Shown here: positions 30,984 to 45,200 of the stretch, one piece after another
Layout of the letters: every line of letters starts with the position of its first letter
Numbering within the stretch: position 1 is the first letter of the stretch
Assembly: GCA_021437785.1 (NCBI GenBank)
Contig: JAILYB010000007.1
Coordinates: 1,178,001-1,242,000 of the forward strand
Source: Rhodomyrtus psidioides
Taxonomy: Eukaryota > Streptophyta > Magnoliopsida > Myrtales > Myrtaceae
DNA length: 64,000 nucleotides
Reading direction: 5' to 3'
Notes under the pieces: model-generated
The model's database searches: none
What the model saw: only the letters and a program-made list of their open reading frames with translations
Told to the model about the DNA's origin: nothing
Program-made: the position numbers and the translations under genes

Positions 30984-32567
30984 ATGGAACTCACTCCATT
31001 CCCATTTCTCAACCAGGAGATTCACGACGACCTCTCCCACTTCTCCAGTTTGCTTTTCCCGGACATGGCCGACTACCCACCGGCCGCCGGAGACGGCTCC
31101 TCGTTCGGCGCAGGCGGGAGCGTCGATCCCCCGTTCAAGCGACGGAGGAAGGAGGAGGAGGGAGGCGAAGAAGGAGAGCAAGCCTCGGGCGGTGGTGATG
31201 GCAATGGCGGCGGCGGCGGGTCGGTGGGAGATATCGTCACCTCGCTCGTTCTGCTCGAGGAGGAAGAGAAGCGCGAGAGGGAGAGCTTATTCCTTGAGAC
31301 GCTGCGAGGAAAGACCTCCCTGGAATCGAACTTCGATACGGAGCTCCCCGCGGTGGGCGATTACTACAGCCACATCCAGGCGCATTACGACATGGCGAAC
31401 GAGCTCGAGATGAGGAAGAACAAGCGCGCCAGGCAGTCGGGCGCCGCGGGCGCTTCGGCGGCGGAGGCCAGTGAGCCCCAGGAGACGATGCCGAGCGTGG
31501 GCCAGCAGCGGCGGCTTTGGGTGAAGGACCGGTCCAAGGATTGGTGGGACCGGTGCAACAGCCCGGAGTTCCCCGAGGAGGATTTCCGGCGCGAATTCCG
31601 GATGAGCAAGGCCACGTTCGACTTCATCTGCAGCGAGCTCGACGCGGCTGTCACGAAGAAGAACACGATGCTGCGGGACGCGATCCCCGTGCGGCAGCGC
31701 GTGGCGGTGTGCGTGTGGCGGCTTGCGACGGGGGAGCCGCTCCGCCTCGTGTCGAAGCGATTCGGTCTCGGCATCTCCACGTGCCACAAGCTCGTCCTCG
31801 AGGTCTGCTCCGCCATCCGCAACGTCCTCATGCCGAAGTTCCTCCAGTGGCCCGACGAGAGCCGGCTTGCGGCGATCAAGGACGAGTTCGAGGCGACGTC
31901 GGGCATCCCGCACGTGTGCGGGGCAATGTACACAACCCATGTTCCGATCATCGCCCCGAAGATCAGCGTCGCCTCATACCTGAACAGGCGGCACACGGAG
32001 AGGAACCAGAAGACCACGTACTCGATCACGGTCCAGGGCGTGGTCGACCCGCGGGGCGTGTTCACGGACGTGTGCATTGGGTGGCCCGGGTCGATGCCGG
32101 ACGATCAGGTCCTCGAGAAATCGGCCCTGTACCAAAGGGCCAGCAAGGGGCTATTGAAGGACGTGTGGGTCGTCGGGAACCCCGGGCACCCGCTAATGGA
32201 CTGGGTGCTGGTGCCCTATACGCACCAGAACATCACGTGGACGCAGCACGCGTTCAACCAGAAGCTGGCGGAGGTCCGGGGCGTGGCGCGGGAGGCGTTC
32301 GCGCGGCTCAAGGGGCGGTGGGCGTGCCTGCAGAAGCGGACGGAGGTGAAGCTGCAGGACCTGCCGGTGGTGCTCGGGGCGTGCTGCGTGCTGCACAACA
32401 TCTGCGAGGCGAGGAACGAGGCCGTGGGCCCGGATCTGAGGTTTGAGATCTTCGACGACGAGATGGTGCCGGAGAACCCCATCCGGTCGGCCAACGCTGC
32501 GCACGCCCGTGATCAGATTGCTCACAATTTGTTGCACCACGGGCTCGCCGGCACTTCTTTTCTATAG
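30984..32567 (+). CDS. PIF/Harbinger transposase-derived (ALP1/HARBI1-like) nuclear protein
   Basis: A single GC-rich exon encodes 527 residues from ATG 30984 (MELTPFPFLNQ). Residues about 50-75 hold a basic KRRRKEEE nuclear-localisation-like run and a glycine-rich stretch. The middle (about 180-300) has the helical region seen before the nuclease domain (WWDRCNSPEFPEEDFRREF, FGLGISTCHKLVLEVC). A DDE_4-type nuclease fold follows to about 470. The catalytic triad is not intact: the first Asp of the usual GAIDGTH motif is Tyr316 (GAMYTTH). The second Asp region is kept (PGSMPDDQVLEKS), but the third acidic position holds Arg436, with Glu437 next to it. No terminal inverted repeats flank the gene. 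The layout matches conserved plant proteins such as At5g12010/At4g29780, relatives of ALP1, which works with chromatin complexes rather than as a transposase. Confidence 0.88.
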   Translation: MELTPFPFLNQEIHDDLSHFSSLLFPDMADYPPAAGDGSSFGAGGSVDPPFKRRRKEEEGGEEGEQASGGGDGNGGGGGSVGDIVTSLVLLEEEEKRERESLFLETLRGKTSLESNFDTELPAVGDYYSHIQAHYDMANELEMRKNKRARQSGAAGASAAEASEPQETMPSVGQQRRLWVKDRSKDWWDRCNSPEFPEEDFRREFRMSKATFDFICSELDAAVTKKNTMLRDAIPVRQRVAVCVWRLATGEPLRLVSKRFGLGISTCHKLVLEVCSAIRNVLMPKFLQWPDESRLAAIKDEFEATSGIPHVCGAMYTTHVPIIAPKISVASYLNRRHTERNQKTTYSITVQGVVDPRGVFTDVCIGWPGSMPDDQVLEKSALYQRASKGLLKDVWVVGNPGHPLMDWVLVPYTHQNITWTQHAFNQKLAEVRGVAREAFARLKGRWACLQKRTEVKLQDLPVVLGACCVLHNICEARNEAVGPDLRFEIFDDEMVPENPIRSANAAHARDQIAHNLLHHGLAGTSFL

Positions 32568-35500
32568 CACTTTCTGTAGTTTGGGTGGGTGGTTTCATAG
32601 GTTTCTGATTTTGATTGATGATATTCATTACATTTTGGATGTGGGTATAGAATAGAATAAAGCCATTTGATCATAGGCCTGGCTGAGGAAAACGGTACTT
32701 TGATAGTTTATAACATACGGAATTCATTGACACGTACACGTTTTTTAGTTTTGTTTAACGTGCCATTTCACAATATCCTCTTTTTTTTTTTCGATTTTCA
32801 TTTTTCGTTTTCTTTTTCTTGACATCGTAAATGTACAAAACTTTGAGATGGCAGCGCACTTATTAATTTTTAGTATGCAATTTATATGCTCTTGACGTGT
32901 TTTTTTTTTTTTTTTCGATTGACGAGGTTGACAATTGATTTCGAAACGAGGGAATCCCATGCTTTGTCTGATTCCTGATGCTGAAGCTTGACGGCTGCAG
33001 AGATTTTTCTGCGGTTGACTCTAAATTTAATAGTAAGTATCTCTCTTCTTCTCCTCCTCCTCCTCCTCCTGCTTCTTCGGCTTCTTCAACTTTGACTTGT
33101 GCCAGGGTCGACACTCCTCTATATCTATTGATGTCGAAATCCCTTGACCGGGCATGCCAAGTAAGTTGTTAACGCCCAAAGGGTTGTTGTCGCGGACATC
33201 TTTTATCAAACGTAAACAGTTCGATTTCCAATAAAAAGTTCTGGGTCAGTTTTAGACAGAGAGTGTCAAATATAAAAGATAGATATATTGATATGGATAG
33301 CATTGTATAGACTCTCGACTGATCAACGGCTAGTGCAATTGACGGCATTTGATATGCTAATACTTAGGACACAACACCGAAATCTAATCGACGATGCTGG
33401 ACATGGTATAGGACACAATGTCGGAATTTAATCGACGACACTGGACAGTAGGAAGACTCCGAAATTTAATGAACGACACCAACTCGAGATAAGAAACTCA
33501 TCGGAATTGAATCAACGACTGGAATCTAAAACTATAGCTAAGCTAGGATAACTAGTGAAAGGTGAAGACTTGTTTTGTTAATTTGTGTGGCTCGGGTATG
33601 TTGGACGACTCAGAGGTGCTTTGATAAGCATCGATCAGTTAGTACTCCTGACTTTTCACCTTTTGCTCCACTTCAACACGTCTTCCTACCCTTCGACGAT
33701 TTACACTTTTCGTGGCTGATGACACCATCGACGTTTTCTTGTTTTACGCGCCATTCTCTTTTCATTTTTGAGGATTGCCGCATATCTGTGCAACTGCTTT
33801 GATTGTAATCCTTTCGCACACCCTTTTTCTTGTGCTTTATGGGAAATGCCGCTAAAAATTCATCCATGTCACGTGGCATCCTTAGCTTTAATCAGACTCT
33901 GATTTCAATATATCTGTCTGCAGTCGATCATCATGATTTACTCACGTGTCTATCACGTAATCCTTTGAGTAACTTTAGGTGTCAACAATATCATTGACCA
34001 CCGTTGTAGCTCCGTTTGACAACATGAGTTGTGTGAAAACATATTGTATTATCCTCATGCTATTTTGAGATCATCATTAGATTCATTACATCTTCAATTT
34101 TTTTTATAAAAAAAAAAAAAAAAAAATCCATGTCAATCTCCCAAAAAGATATCGAGATAATGATAAATGTATTTCGGGTAATCTATATAGGCTTAACATA
34201 TCATCGGTGAAATTTATCTCGATTTCTCCGTTAACTCTAGTTCTTTTTTTTTTCCTTGCTCCTTCCTTTCCTTTCCGAAAGGGATCGTCTAATCTTGAAA
34301 TTCAGGCCGTCTGTGTTATGAATGGAGGGTCCAGATTATTACTAATAAAAAAATATAAAAAAAAATGACCCCCTAAAAACAGGAGATGTGGACCGTTCGT
34401 CCAAAAATAGACGATCCGAATTTTAAGGTTAGGCGATCCGGATCCCTTTCATATATATGTGTGTGCGGTGCTCACAGGGATCGAACTCCAAATACTTTCC
34501 AGACCCTTCCTCCCGATTTTAGGGCCGCATGTCTATTGGCTAGTTCGATACTACATGTTGTTCAATTCCAATTTATTGGAGAATAAGTGTTGGCTAAAAT
34601 CATTATCAAATTGAGTGCGTGGTGATTTACTCGAAAAAATCTTAAACTATGGGAAGTTGACCATGGATCAGGCGGGTTGTTAGGTCGTAATTAATTCAAT
34701 ATTTTAATTACAACGTATCTATCGACATATTAATTTGAAGATTGCAACAATATCCCAATCTAAGTGGACCCAAAAAAAAAACTAAAGTAATTTGGAACTT
34801 GGGACATACCTCATTAGATCGATCCCAGCGTTTTAAATCTGGAACCTACTATGTTTGTTTTAGAACCAAACCAACACTATGGAATCTATCCTATTTGTCC
34901 GGTCCAATTCTAGGGTCTACCCATGAACCAGTTTCATTGTATTTTTTTTTTTTGTGCTTCGTTTTTTTAGGAAAGCCAAAACAAATAGATCGAAGTTGCA
35001 ATAAAATAGAATGAGCAACAAAATGTCTCAAAGTAAAATATCTATACGAAACAAACATAAATATAAAGCGTTATGGAAGTTTGGCTCATCTAATAAAAAA
35101 AAGTCATCTTCTCCCAAATTCATAAAACAAGTTATAACCGGTGGGTGCATAAGGTGGATTCAGCACCCGAAACTTGTAACCTACCTACACAGTCTCGGTT
35201 CTAAATTAAACATAAGCTAGATCTGTTTCCACTGGAACCAAAAATCGAATCTATTTCCATGGGTGATCGGTCCGGTTCTCGAGTAGAATCGAAGTGGTTG
35301 CACAACCCTAATTTTGAGGGCCATACGGTCGATGCATGTGCAAAGAATGGTTTACATTCCTTCACATAGATTAATTGAGGCGAAAAATTTCGAATACCAA
35401 TAATAGTTAAAAGAAAAGACCGAGCAATTATAACATACTCTAGTGGTTTAAAAGAAAATATACACAATCGACTTTATGAAAAAATTTACCAAATAAACTC

Positions 35501-36282
35501 TAAATTTATCGTATGAATATCAATTCAAACCTTTTGCACAGTCAAAATACAGCCCTTCGGTTAATTTTCATTGGCAATTGTCGGAGTGGCATTCCAATCA
35601 TTGCCGGGCATTTTACATGGCACATTGTCGCGTATCTATGATTAGATCAATGGATTCAACGACTGTGATTTATCAATACGGTCTAAAGAATTTACCGTCC
35701 TATCTGGTGAGTTTATAATGAAAATACATATAAAACATTAATTAAATTCAATAGAATGTCCTAGAATTACGTGGATATACGATTCTACCACACGCAAATC
35801 CGTCATTTCTCACGTCACGGAATACCATCGCGTCCCGAAGTACGATACGACTCTTCTATCAGATTCGCTCCCATCCGTTGGATCTCCAGCCTCCCTCTCT
35901 CTTCCTCACAGGGAACCAACCGGCGGGCCCCACCTTTGGCCAAATTGTCCAGCCTGTCATTTGGGTGGGGCCCCGACCCGGTAGCCGCTCACTGCTTGCT
36001 GGTCTTACGTGTGCCTCCAAATCTAAGCTGTTCAAAGCACACAAGCTTTTCGGCACCGCCCAATCAGACTCTCCCACGTGTACGAGGGAGAATTTTTCCC
36101 CCCCACCCGCGGGTGCAAAAAGATTAAAAAAAAAAAACCGATGCAGGTTTAGTTTGTGCTTCGTTGTCACAATCACTAAAAAAACCAAAGAATTTCGCAA
36201 ACCACCCAGGCACAGAGTTTTCACAGCGCGAGCGAGAGAGAGAGACAGAGGGAGGGAAAGGGACGAGGGAGAGATTGGAGAC
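32568..36282. other. Intergenic region and NDR kinase promoter
   Basis: No gene is supported. The region is AT-rich, with poly-T and poly-A runs (32900, 34105) and a CTC-CTT-rich trinucleotide run near 33050. Diverged direct repeats of GACACAACACCGAAATCTAAT type occur at about 33360-33510 (four units around ATCGACGA). The last 450 bp become GC-richer and include a G-box and a GA-rich leader ahead of the kinase ATG. Confidence 0.5.
36075..36080 (+). promoter_or_regulatory. G-box (CACGTG) upstream of the NDR kinase
   Basis: A palindromic CACGTG in CCCACGTGTACG context lies about 205 bp before the ATG at 36283. G-boxes bind plant bZIP and bHLH factors; use here is inferred from position only. 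Confidence 0.4.
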
Positions 36283-39200
36283 ATGGAGAATCACCAGGAG
36301 GTGGAGGGAGAGGAGGAGGAGAACAAGGTAGGGCCAATGGAGGAAGACGAGGAGATCGGTTCGACCTTGACAATGGAGCGAGTGGCCGCGGCGAAGCAGT
36401 TCATCGAGAACCACTACAGAGCGCAAATGAAGCATATCCAACAGCGGAAAGAGAGGTTAGGCCTGGTTTCGTTCATGTTGTCGTCTCGCACGCGTTGCTT
36501 TGGGCGAGTTCGCACCGTTGAATTCCGCAATTTAGCGTCTCGGCGCTCTTTCGCGTCTTCGTTTCCGGTAGTAGCTTCGATGAGTTTGACGCGCGAGTTG
36601 TGGACGATGTGCCTGAGGTGGTAATTTCGGTGTTCTGCGAGGTTGTTTTGTCGGATTGAGAGCTGGAAAATGCGTGATAATGGGTCGGATGCGACTCTTT
36701 GGTGGAATCTGTGGGTTTTCACTTGGGAATATGGGATGTGAGTGCAACCTTGTTATTTCGCGTTCAATCGAATGCCTGCGTTACTGTGATTGGTGGTGTT
36801 AATATGTTTTTCATTTGGAGTTACCCGAAAGTTGAGTTGAGACTCCATGTTTCTAAAATTGATTAATGTGTGTATTCTTTCTAAGTTAGGAATACGCTGT
36901 TAAGGTAAGCAACAGGCAGAGCATGGTATAGATTAAGTGCGAGTAATCTTGGTCAAATATGGACATTGATGGAAATGATTGTTGAAAGTTTTGAAGAAGT
37001 TTAGGAAGATGCTCATAGGAGGAAATTTATTGTTGTTGGAGATCGTATGACGAAAAGTGGAGCCACCTTATGTTGAGTAGGAGTCCATATTAGTTTAACA
37101 TGCTACAGTGGATGAATCCAACATTGGCACTTCTATTGATGGCATCTAGCTAAGAAATATATGTCAGTGGCATAGAAGAAAATATTTATTGGTTATCTAA
37201 TCTTCGGACCTTCGAATATACTACAATAGATTGCCCCGCGCGGGGGGCGGGGGGAGGAAATACCTAAATGAACGGATTTGTTTCCATGTCTTAACATAAG
37301 CATGTGGATAAGTGGGTGATGACTATTAAGCCGGGACAAGTCATGAAGTTCCATCTGCTTACATCTGAGGTCTCTAGATGTCAGTGTTTATGTCTTCAGT
37401 GTTGCGTCCTTTTTTATGGTGCTTTTTATGCAAAAGATGCATGATAACCTTGACAATAAAGGGAGCTTAGAAAAGGTTGGATTTGGGAAGCTAAAGTGCG
37501 CTTTAATTGATTGTTCATCCTTGAGATTGAGAAAGCTTCAGATGACGAATTTTGATGCTTCAGAAGATGAATTGTCAATGCAGTTTAATGTGATCTCTGA
37601 TAATTCTTTGTTCATTCTCATACTTCAGATGATGACCTTTCTGATGGCTTTTCGTCATGATGTCAAGCATTCATAGATGAATGGTTATGTGCATGAGTGT
37701 ATATCGGTTCATGAAAGAGGTTCTACTGTCCGTAAGATTGCTATAGTCATTGTTGATAATACAGATACTTGGATAACTTATTCTAGAATCCAGAACTGTT
37801 GACTATTTATTGTCCTATTTTCCTGACAAATGTTATTCACTCCAGGCGTTTGGTGCTGGAAAGAAAGTTAGCCTCTTCAGATGTACCCGAAGAAGAGCAG
37901 ATCAATTTACTAAAGGATTTGGAACGGAAGGAGACGGAGTACATGAGGCTTAAACGGCACAAGATATGTGTTGATGATTTTGAGCTACTTACAATCATAG
38001 GAAGAGGAGCTTTCGGAGAGGTTCATTACTTGTCTTCTACATGTGCCAAGCTTGAATCACTCAACCAATAAATGTCTTTTAAAACCTGATGCTAAGTCAA
38101 AACAATAGTATGATATTCTTCTCAAATTTCAGAAGTTGGCTTCGTATGCGCCATAGAATCATGTCTTTCCGATAGTTCACAAAATAATTTTTAAGTTCCA
38201 CAAGAATTTCATTCCTAGGCAGGCCAGAATGGAGTGCATTTAATGCTTGCTATAATACATTTATTAACAGTCTAGATGACTTCATGTGTGGGAATAGTCA
38301 CTTTAAATCTGAACCGGGTTATATCAGATTCATGACCAACAATATAGGGAAAAGGAAAAAGAATGTATATGTTGAAAGGGATGTTCTTTTCCTCTACCTG
38401 TCAATCTGTACTAGATGTGAGATTCTCTCGGGAATATTAGTACACCTATTGGAGCAATGTGGGTGAGTGATTTGTATGGAATCGTTTAGGAGATATTGAA
38501 GGAGCTGTTAGGTACAATGGTAAGCATCTAATTCTGGAACTTTTATAGGAGATGCTGATTGTATGCAATTAGTTGCTTATCATGGATATAAAATAGGGGC
38601 AACAAATTGAACTTTCAGGGATGATTATTGTTGAGGTCCTTAAGGGATGTCTGTTAGTACCAATATAGACAAAGTGTACAGCAAAAAGTTCACACACGCA
38701 CGCACGCACGCACACACATATATGCTTATATATATTTGTCTCTGTCACAAATTAGTGAAAGTGGCAGTACCATGCTTGTAATGGCAACATGTCTCAGTTG
38801 TCGGTGCTACCTTTTTGACTTTCTACTAGCTTCACTGTGGCTGAAGCAGAACTTATTATTGCTTTTGATGAATTTACTTATTGAAGATATACACATCTTA
38901 AGTTGCAAACTCTGGAATGCACGAATCAAGATGGGTCTACTGTTTTTGACGCCCAAGAATGTCGTGTAATCTGCTGTAATATGTTAGTCTGGAAAAGCAA
39001 TGCCAAGTAAAAAGAAGATTAGACCTCAGGTTCTGAGAATAGTACATGTGAACGGTGGGGCCTGTTATCCTGCACCTCCATTTCGTGGGAGCTTTTTTAT
39101 ATATAAGAAGTCTCCAGAGTCCCTTGAGGGAAAACCATGCTTCCTTGAGGTACAAGGATTCGCATCGTCGCTTTGTCTCTAGTATAATTGATTTCTTCTT

Positions 39201-42200
39201 TAAGCTGCAACTCAACAGGAAAAAATATGGCTGCATGGGCGGCGACTGCTATAGTAATGTTTCCTTGTCATTTTTTTTTTCACTCAACTTTTAGCATCTT
39301 GAAGGAGTTTTGATTATGTTCTGCTAGCTGCTAGGATGACTCTTGGATTTGGGGCTGGGAGGAAGGGGGTGGAGACGTTAGTTTTGAATGAGATGCATGG
39401 ATCCACTTAGGCAAAAGTGGATATGATGACACATCAATTTCATTTGGTTCCAGGACATTTTTTTCTCCGGTTTTTGTTGAATGCTAAAATTAAGGTGAAT
39501 ATGGATGCAGGTCAGACTTTGCCGTGAGAAGAAATCAGGGAACATCTATGCCATGAAGAAATTGAAGAAGTCAGAAATGCTTAGCCGAGGCCAGGTGAGA
39601 TTTGAAATAGCTTCATGACTTTCACTGGGTAAATTTCCACATTGTTGGTTCCGTGGTGGAAAGAGTCTCCTTTTCGAGAGGAAACACCATGTAACATGGC
39701 TGATCATTTTCTTATGGATTGTCACTAGCTTGTTTCATGATTATGTGTGAAGTAAGCTCACATCATTGGGTATCTAATAAGCACATCTATAAATTCCTCA
39801 TTTCTTGTGATGTGGCACAGATTCCAATTGCCTGGCGACTGGCCATTCAGCCAGGCTAATGCTATCCTACCTTTTTCTTTTCGTTTGTTCTGTAAGTGAA
39901 TGATGGTTGGTTTACGATCCATCGTTCCTGCTAGTCTGGCTATGCCATAGTAGAGAATATTATTTCTGTGTTCTCATACTTCCTGTTCTTCATCTCGAAA
40001 AGATGTGGTAGTTACACTGATGCTTTTTGTGTTCTAGGTTGAGCACGTTAGAGCTGAAAGGAATTTGCTTGCAGAAGTTGCCAGCCATTTTATTGTTAAA
40101 CTCTATTATTCTTTCCAAGATGCCGAGTATCTATATTTGATAATGGAATATCTGCCCGGTGGTGACATGATGACTTTGCTTATGAGAGAGGAGACTTTGA
40201 CTGAAATGGTGGCCAAATTTTATATTGCTCAAAGTGTTCTTGCCATTGAATCCATTCATAAGCATAATTACATTCACAGGTATTCTTTTTCCTTTTTTCT
40301 TCCTGTGGGTGACTCTTTTACCAGTAAACCATTTTGAATCGGTTCCTATATTAGTTACTTATTGATACTGTTCCTGCATAGTTTGTCTTAACCTATTTAA
40401 TTTTACTTCGGCAGGGATATAAAACCAGACAACCTTCTGTTGGACATAAACGGTCACATGAAGCTTTCTGATTTTGGTCTGTGCAAACCTCTTGACTGCT
40501 CAAATTTATATTCTATAGATGAAAATGAAGCCATGGATGATGGCAATGTCGGTGAATCGATGGACGTTGATGGGTGCTTTCCCGAAACTAGTGGCGGGGG
40601 CCGCTGGAAAAGTCCCCTTGAGCAGCTTCAACATTGGCAGATAAATAGGAGAAAACTAGTATGTCCAAGAAACCCGACTGTTTGAATTAATATGGTACTG
40701 GTGCATGGCACTGGAGTTCCTTTCTTGTTTTCATATGATGTCAATAAAATTAATGTCTCCATAAAAATGACCTTTACTTGCAGTGAGAAATGAAATCTTG
40801 CATTTTCTACATGCAAGCATTCCTGCAAGTTAAAGGTGTGGTTTCCTCTTGACAAAAAAATAATCAAGAAATAGCTAGACAAATCTGCTGGGTTGTTTCA
40901 ATTTGCAGTGTCCTTTATTTTTAACATTTGCTTATGCATTTTCTTTTAATGTTTTGGATTGGACTTTTATTTGATATTGTTGTGTTCATCGACCGCCGAT
41001 CCCAACTTGTTTGGGATAAAGGTGATGTTGATATTGATTGGACTTTTATTTGATAGTAAACCGCATGATCTCTTATATGCATATGGACTTTCAATTGAAT
41101 CAGGTGGAACTTTTCATACATTTTGACACTAAACGATCCTTTCATTTTAGCAGTAAAGTCGACTAAGTACTTTCTTCGTAAAAAATCGAAACAAATGGCT
41201 TTATGATCCCTTTGACCACTAGGTTGCACACCTTTACTCCATTGATTGAAGGTAAATTATGGTCTAGTTGCTATGTTGAAGTTCTAGTCAGTCTCTTTCA
41301 TTTCTTTTTATCTCCAGTATTCTTGCGATCCCTGTTTTATCCTATTATGATTCTAATTGCCTCTAATGATAGGCTTTCTCCACTGTTGGCACACCTGATT
41401 ATATTGCCCCGGAAGTTTTGTTGAAGAAAGGATATGGCATGGAGTGCGACTGGTCAGTTAATGATTCTGTAGATACTTTGCCTTGGCAATTATTTTAAAC
41501 AACAGTTTTTGTTGTTTTTCTTTGGTCTTGGTACCTCGCACCTGACCCTTTAACCATTTATTAAAAACCGAAAATCAGTGCCTTAGATGTTCATCATGTA
41601 TAAACTAGAATCAATACAAACTCCATTTTCTTTAAACAGTACATCCACTTAATGCTTGATGGAAATATAATTTCTCACAAAAATAGAGTGAGCTTGCGTT
41701 ATTTCTGTGCTTGTTAATGATTCCATTCACCTCAGAAAGAAGATGAAGAAAAGGGTTTGCACTCTAAAACTTAATTGGAAAGGCCTAGCGACAGAACGGA
41801 TGAGAAAATCACTGTAACTGACAAGGACATAATGTCTGTAATATCATATTATTGCGGTGACTTATGCCAGGAAGTAACAAGTCTCATCCTCCTCCTATTT
41901 AATTTTCGTCTTTGTCGGAGACTGTTTGGGTTTATCATTTGTCTGATGTCACATGACATGCTTAGGAGATGGTGACTTACAAGGTCAATAGGCATAATAT
42001 AATTTTATAGATTCAATGGAAGCTTAGCTGCGTTTATGTGATAAGTGAAGGGGATAGAGATTAAATAAATGTTGTCACTGTTACATAAATTATTTGAAAG
42101 AAAAACTTGACATTGTATTTTCAAGGAAAATGTTCTGATGGAATTTGGATTATGACTGACTATACTAAACTTGAAAGTGCTTTCTGTTTTTGTTTAAAAA

Positions 42201-45200
42201 GAAAGGAACTTCTTTAATTTCCTTTACCAGGCACAAACCAATGACTTATAGGCCTTAAAGGTTTTTTCTGTAGTGTGTGAATTTGTTTCTTTCAACAATG
42301 ATGACATGAGATACTCTCTATCATCTCTAAATGCATATTTAGAATTCTGCCTTTCTTGTGTTAGAATCAATTTAAGTAGAGCTGAGTTTCTTTGTTGATT
42401 TCTCGTTCAATTCCCTCATTTCAGGTGGTCTCTTGGTGCAATCATGTACGAGATGCTTGTTGGTTATCCTCCATTCTATGCGGATGATCCAATAATGACA
42501 TGCAGAAAGGTCAACTTTCTTTCCTGATTCACATTTATGGTATGCTTAGTCAATGGGATTTAAGAGAAGGAAAAGGGTTTGGAAGGAATCATTTTCAAAT
42601 CATTTATCTCAAAGATCTGAAAAGGAGGGAGAAGAGAGAACGAAGTGATTTGCTCAGATCAATTAGAGGAATTGGATGATGATGTGAAGGGAGAAGCATT
42701 ATGCAAGCTGAGGAATGGCTTCCACCACTTGTCCTCTTACTTTTCATAATAGTCAGTTAAATCATTTATTTTTCTCCTCTAATATTCCAGAACGAGTTTT
42801 TCATTATTTATCCCTATTGTTGGTTTTGGAGTTTCTAGATGTAGGATGTGATTAATGTCTTCACGTACAAGTAATCAGAATGCCCGATACCTGAACATTT
42901 TAAAACGTTTAATGAATTGTAGCAAGTACTCACATTATTCTGTCCAATGCAAAGTGTCTCTTTCATTCAGAATGTGAATCCTCTATCCCTTTGGATCAAT
43001 TCCAACTGTTTCAGTTGCATCGGGACGTAATCTGTCTAAATAGATGTGTGTCCTTGACTGGGTTATACAGCAATCTCTCTTCATATCCTCATATACTGAG
43101 AAGAAGAATGATTGTGTTAGAATTCGGTCTACTGCATTAGGAAGAGGACCATTTTGCGAAGACTCTGAGGTTGAAAGAATGAGTCCGTCAGTTCTCTCTC
43201 TCTCTCCCTGAAGGAGGAGTGGGGGAGAGAGAGAGTTCTTCCCTGCGCGTGCGCCCGGCCCCGCCCGGGGGGGGGGGGGGGGGGGTGGGTGGGAGAGGAG
43301 CGATTTTGCTCCCCTTCCATTTAATTAATTCTATCCATCTATTTTGTGAATTTGCGTGAGTTTCTTTTCCCAACATTGCTCTGTCTGTTTTAGCATTTCC
43401 AGTGATTTTTTTTTTGTTGGGGCTTTTTTGTAGATTGTGCATTGGAAGAATCATTTAAAATTTCCAGAGGACGCCAGATTGTCGCCTGAAGCAAGGGATT
43501 TGATCTGTAGGCTTCTTTGTGATGTGGATAACAGGCTTGGTACTCGAGGGGCAGAACATATTAAGGTATGTTATGTTGTTGATTGATTTAACATCACTCT
43601 AAATTATGCTAAAGTATGCTACATTACTTCAATGGTGCTATTCCTTTTCTTATCACTGTTCTTGCATGTGCTTATATCTCAAACTGAACTATCAGGTTCA
43701 TCCTTGGTTCAAAGATATTGACTGGGATAGACTTTACGAAATGGAAGCTGCTTTTAAGCCGCAGGTCAATGGGGAACTTGATACACAGAATTTCATGAAA
43801 TTTGATGAGGTGAATGATGCTAGTGTACTTTTATGCATCTTTTTGGAGGGTCATTCTGTGTTTGACTATTAAATGGATCTTCATATTACTTAAGAAGAGG
43901 TCATGACATAATGCGGTTGGTCAACAAACTCCATCATTGCATTTTAAGGTTGAGGCACGTTCAGGAATCAGGATAAGGTTTCGAATGGCAATGTCCTTTA
44001 ATGGAATGGGCATATTTTCTCTTTCTTCTTGAGATAATTACTTTCTTATCCACCTATGAAATGATATTGTTGATAAAATTTGCTTGATCAATTGTTTGAG
44101 CAGCATTTTTCGTGTTTTTTACCTCTCCTAGTAACTGTGTGTTGTTAAAGTATCTCCAGAATGACCATAGATGTCCCATTACTAAAAATCTGACTCATTG
44201 AATAGGTGGAACCTCCTATGCCTTCAAGGACAGGATCTGGACCTTCAAGGAAGGTAAAGATCGTTCAGTGTGTGGAATATAAAATGCTAGACTAGATTGA
44301 TATGCTTTTAAATGATTGCTTGCTACTACTGTTGCTCACGTTTAGGTGATTCATGTTAGAAATTTCCTTGTAAGACATCCATGCATTTTACGTGCCAAGT
44401 TTAGATGACAATATTTCTATTTACTGCAAGTTAGATGTGGCGAATCTGAAATATCACTAAATGGAAGCGTGAGAAACAACTATACTATTCACAAATCTTT
44501 GTCGTTTATCCTGAACCATCTAAAATATGCAGCTTAATCTTTTGACTTCTTCAGGAAAGAACAATTCGCATGACATCTATCTTTTCTGGAAAGAAGAATC
44601 TTTTCTTACGTAAAAAGTGATTTGAACTAAAATTTTTGAAAACGAAGTTTTGAATTTAGAATAGATAAAAAATGTAATCCAGTCTCCATCTCCATGTTTG
44701 ACATGAAGTAAAAGTTGAACTTCGGAGCTCTCCAAGAGAAGAAATGGCAAAAAGCTATATGTAAAAGTTACTCTAAACTGACCCTGGTAGTCACTCGTGT
44801 CTCACGACATACTTAGAATGGATTGGGCTGAAAGGATCTCATTGCATGGCTTATGGGTTCCTCAGTTTGCCATAGGTAGAGCAACTCCGACAAGTAATGT
44901 GCTGGTCAAGATGTGTGGCAGTGGTAGTTCTGATTGTTGATTGTTCCAACTCTCATCTACGAAGGATGTGCAAGCTACTACACTCGGATAAACTGATACA
45001 AGTGTAGGTTATTAAGCTTTGAGCCAACTCCTGTTTTTGCTTTATAGGGATGCCTGTGTTTACAGTTTCAGGTGAAATTCACAAGTTCGCAGAGTAAATC
45101 ACACAGCTTATAAAATTTGGGTTACGTTTGGTGAATGCAGTTCCAATAAGTTTGAATAGGAGGTCATCTGCTAGTCTACTTGCTGTTTTACCTTCTTTTC

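Noticed and set aside
31287..32540. Long antisense and out-of-frame open frames over the ALP1-like gene
   Set aside because: They are shadows of a GC-rich coding exon. Only the frame from 30984 has conserved motifs.
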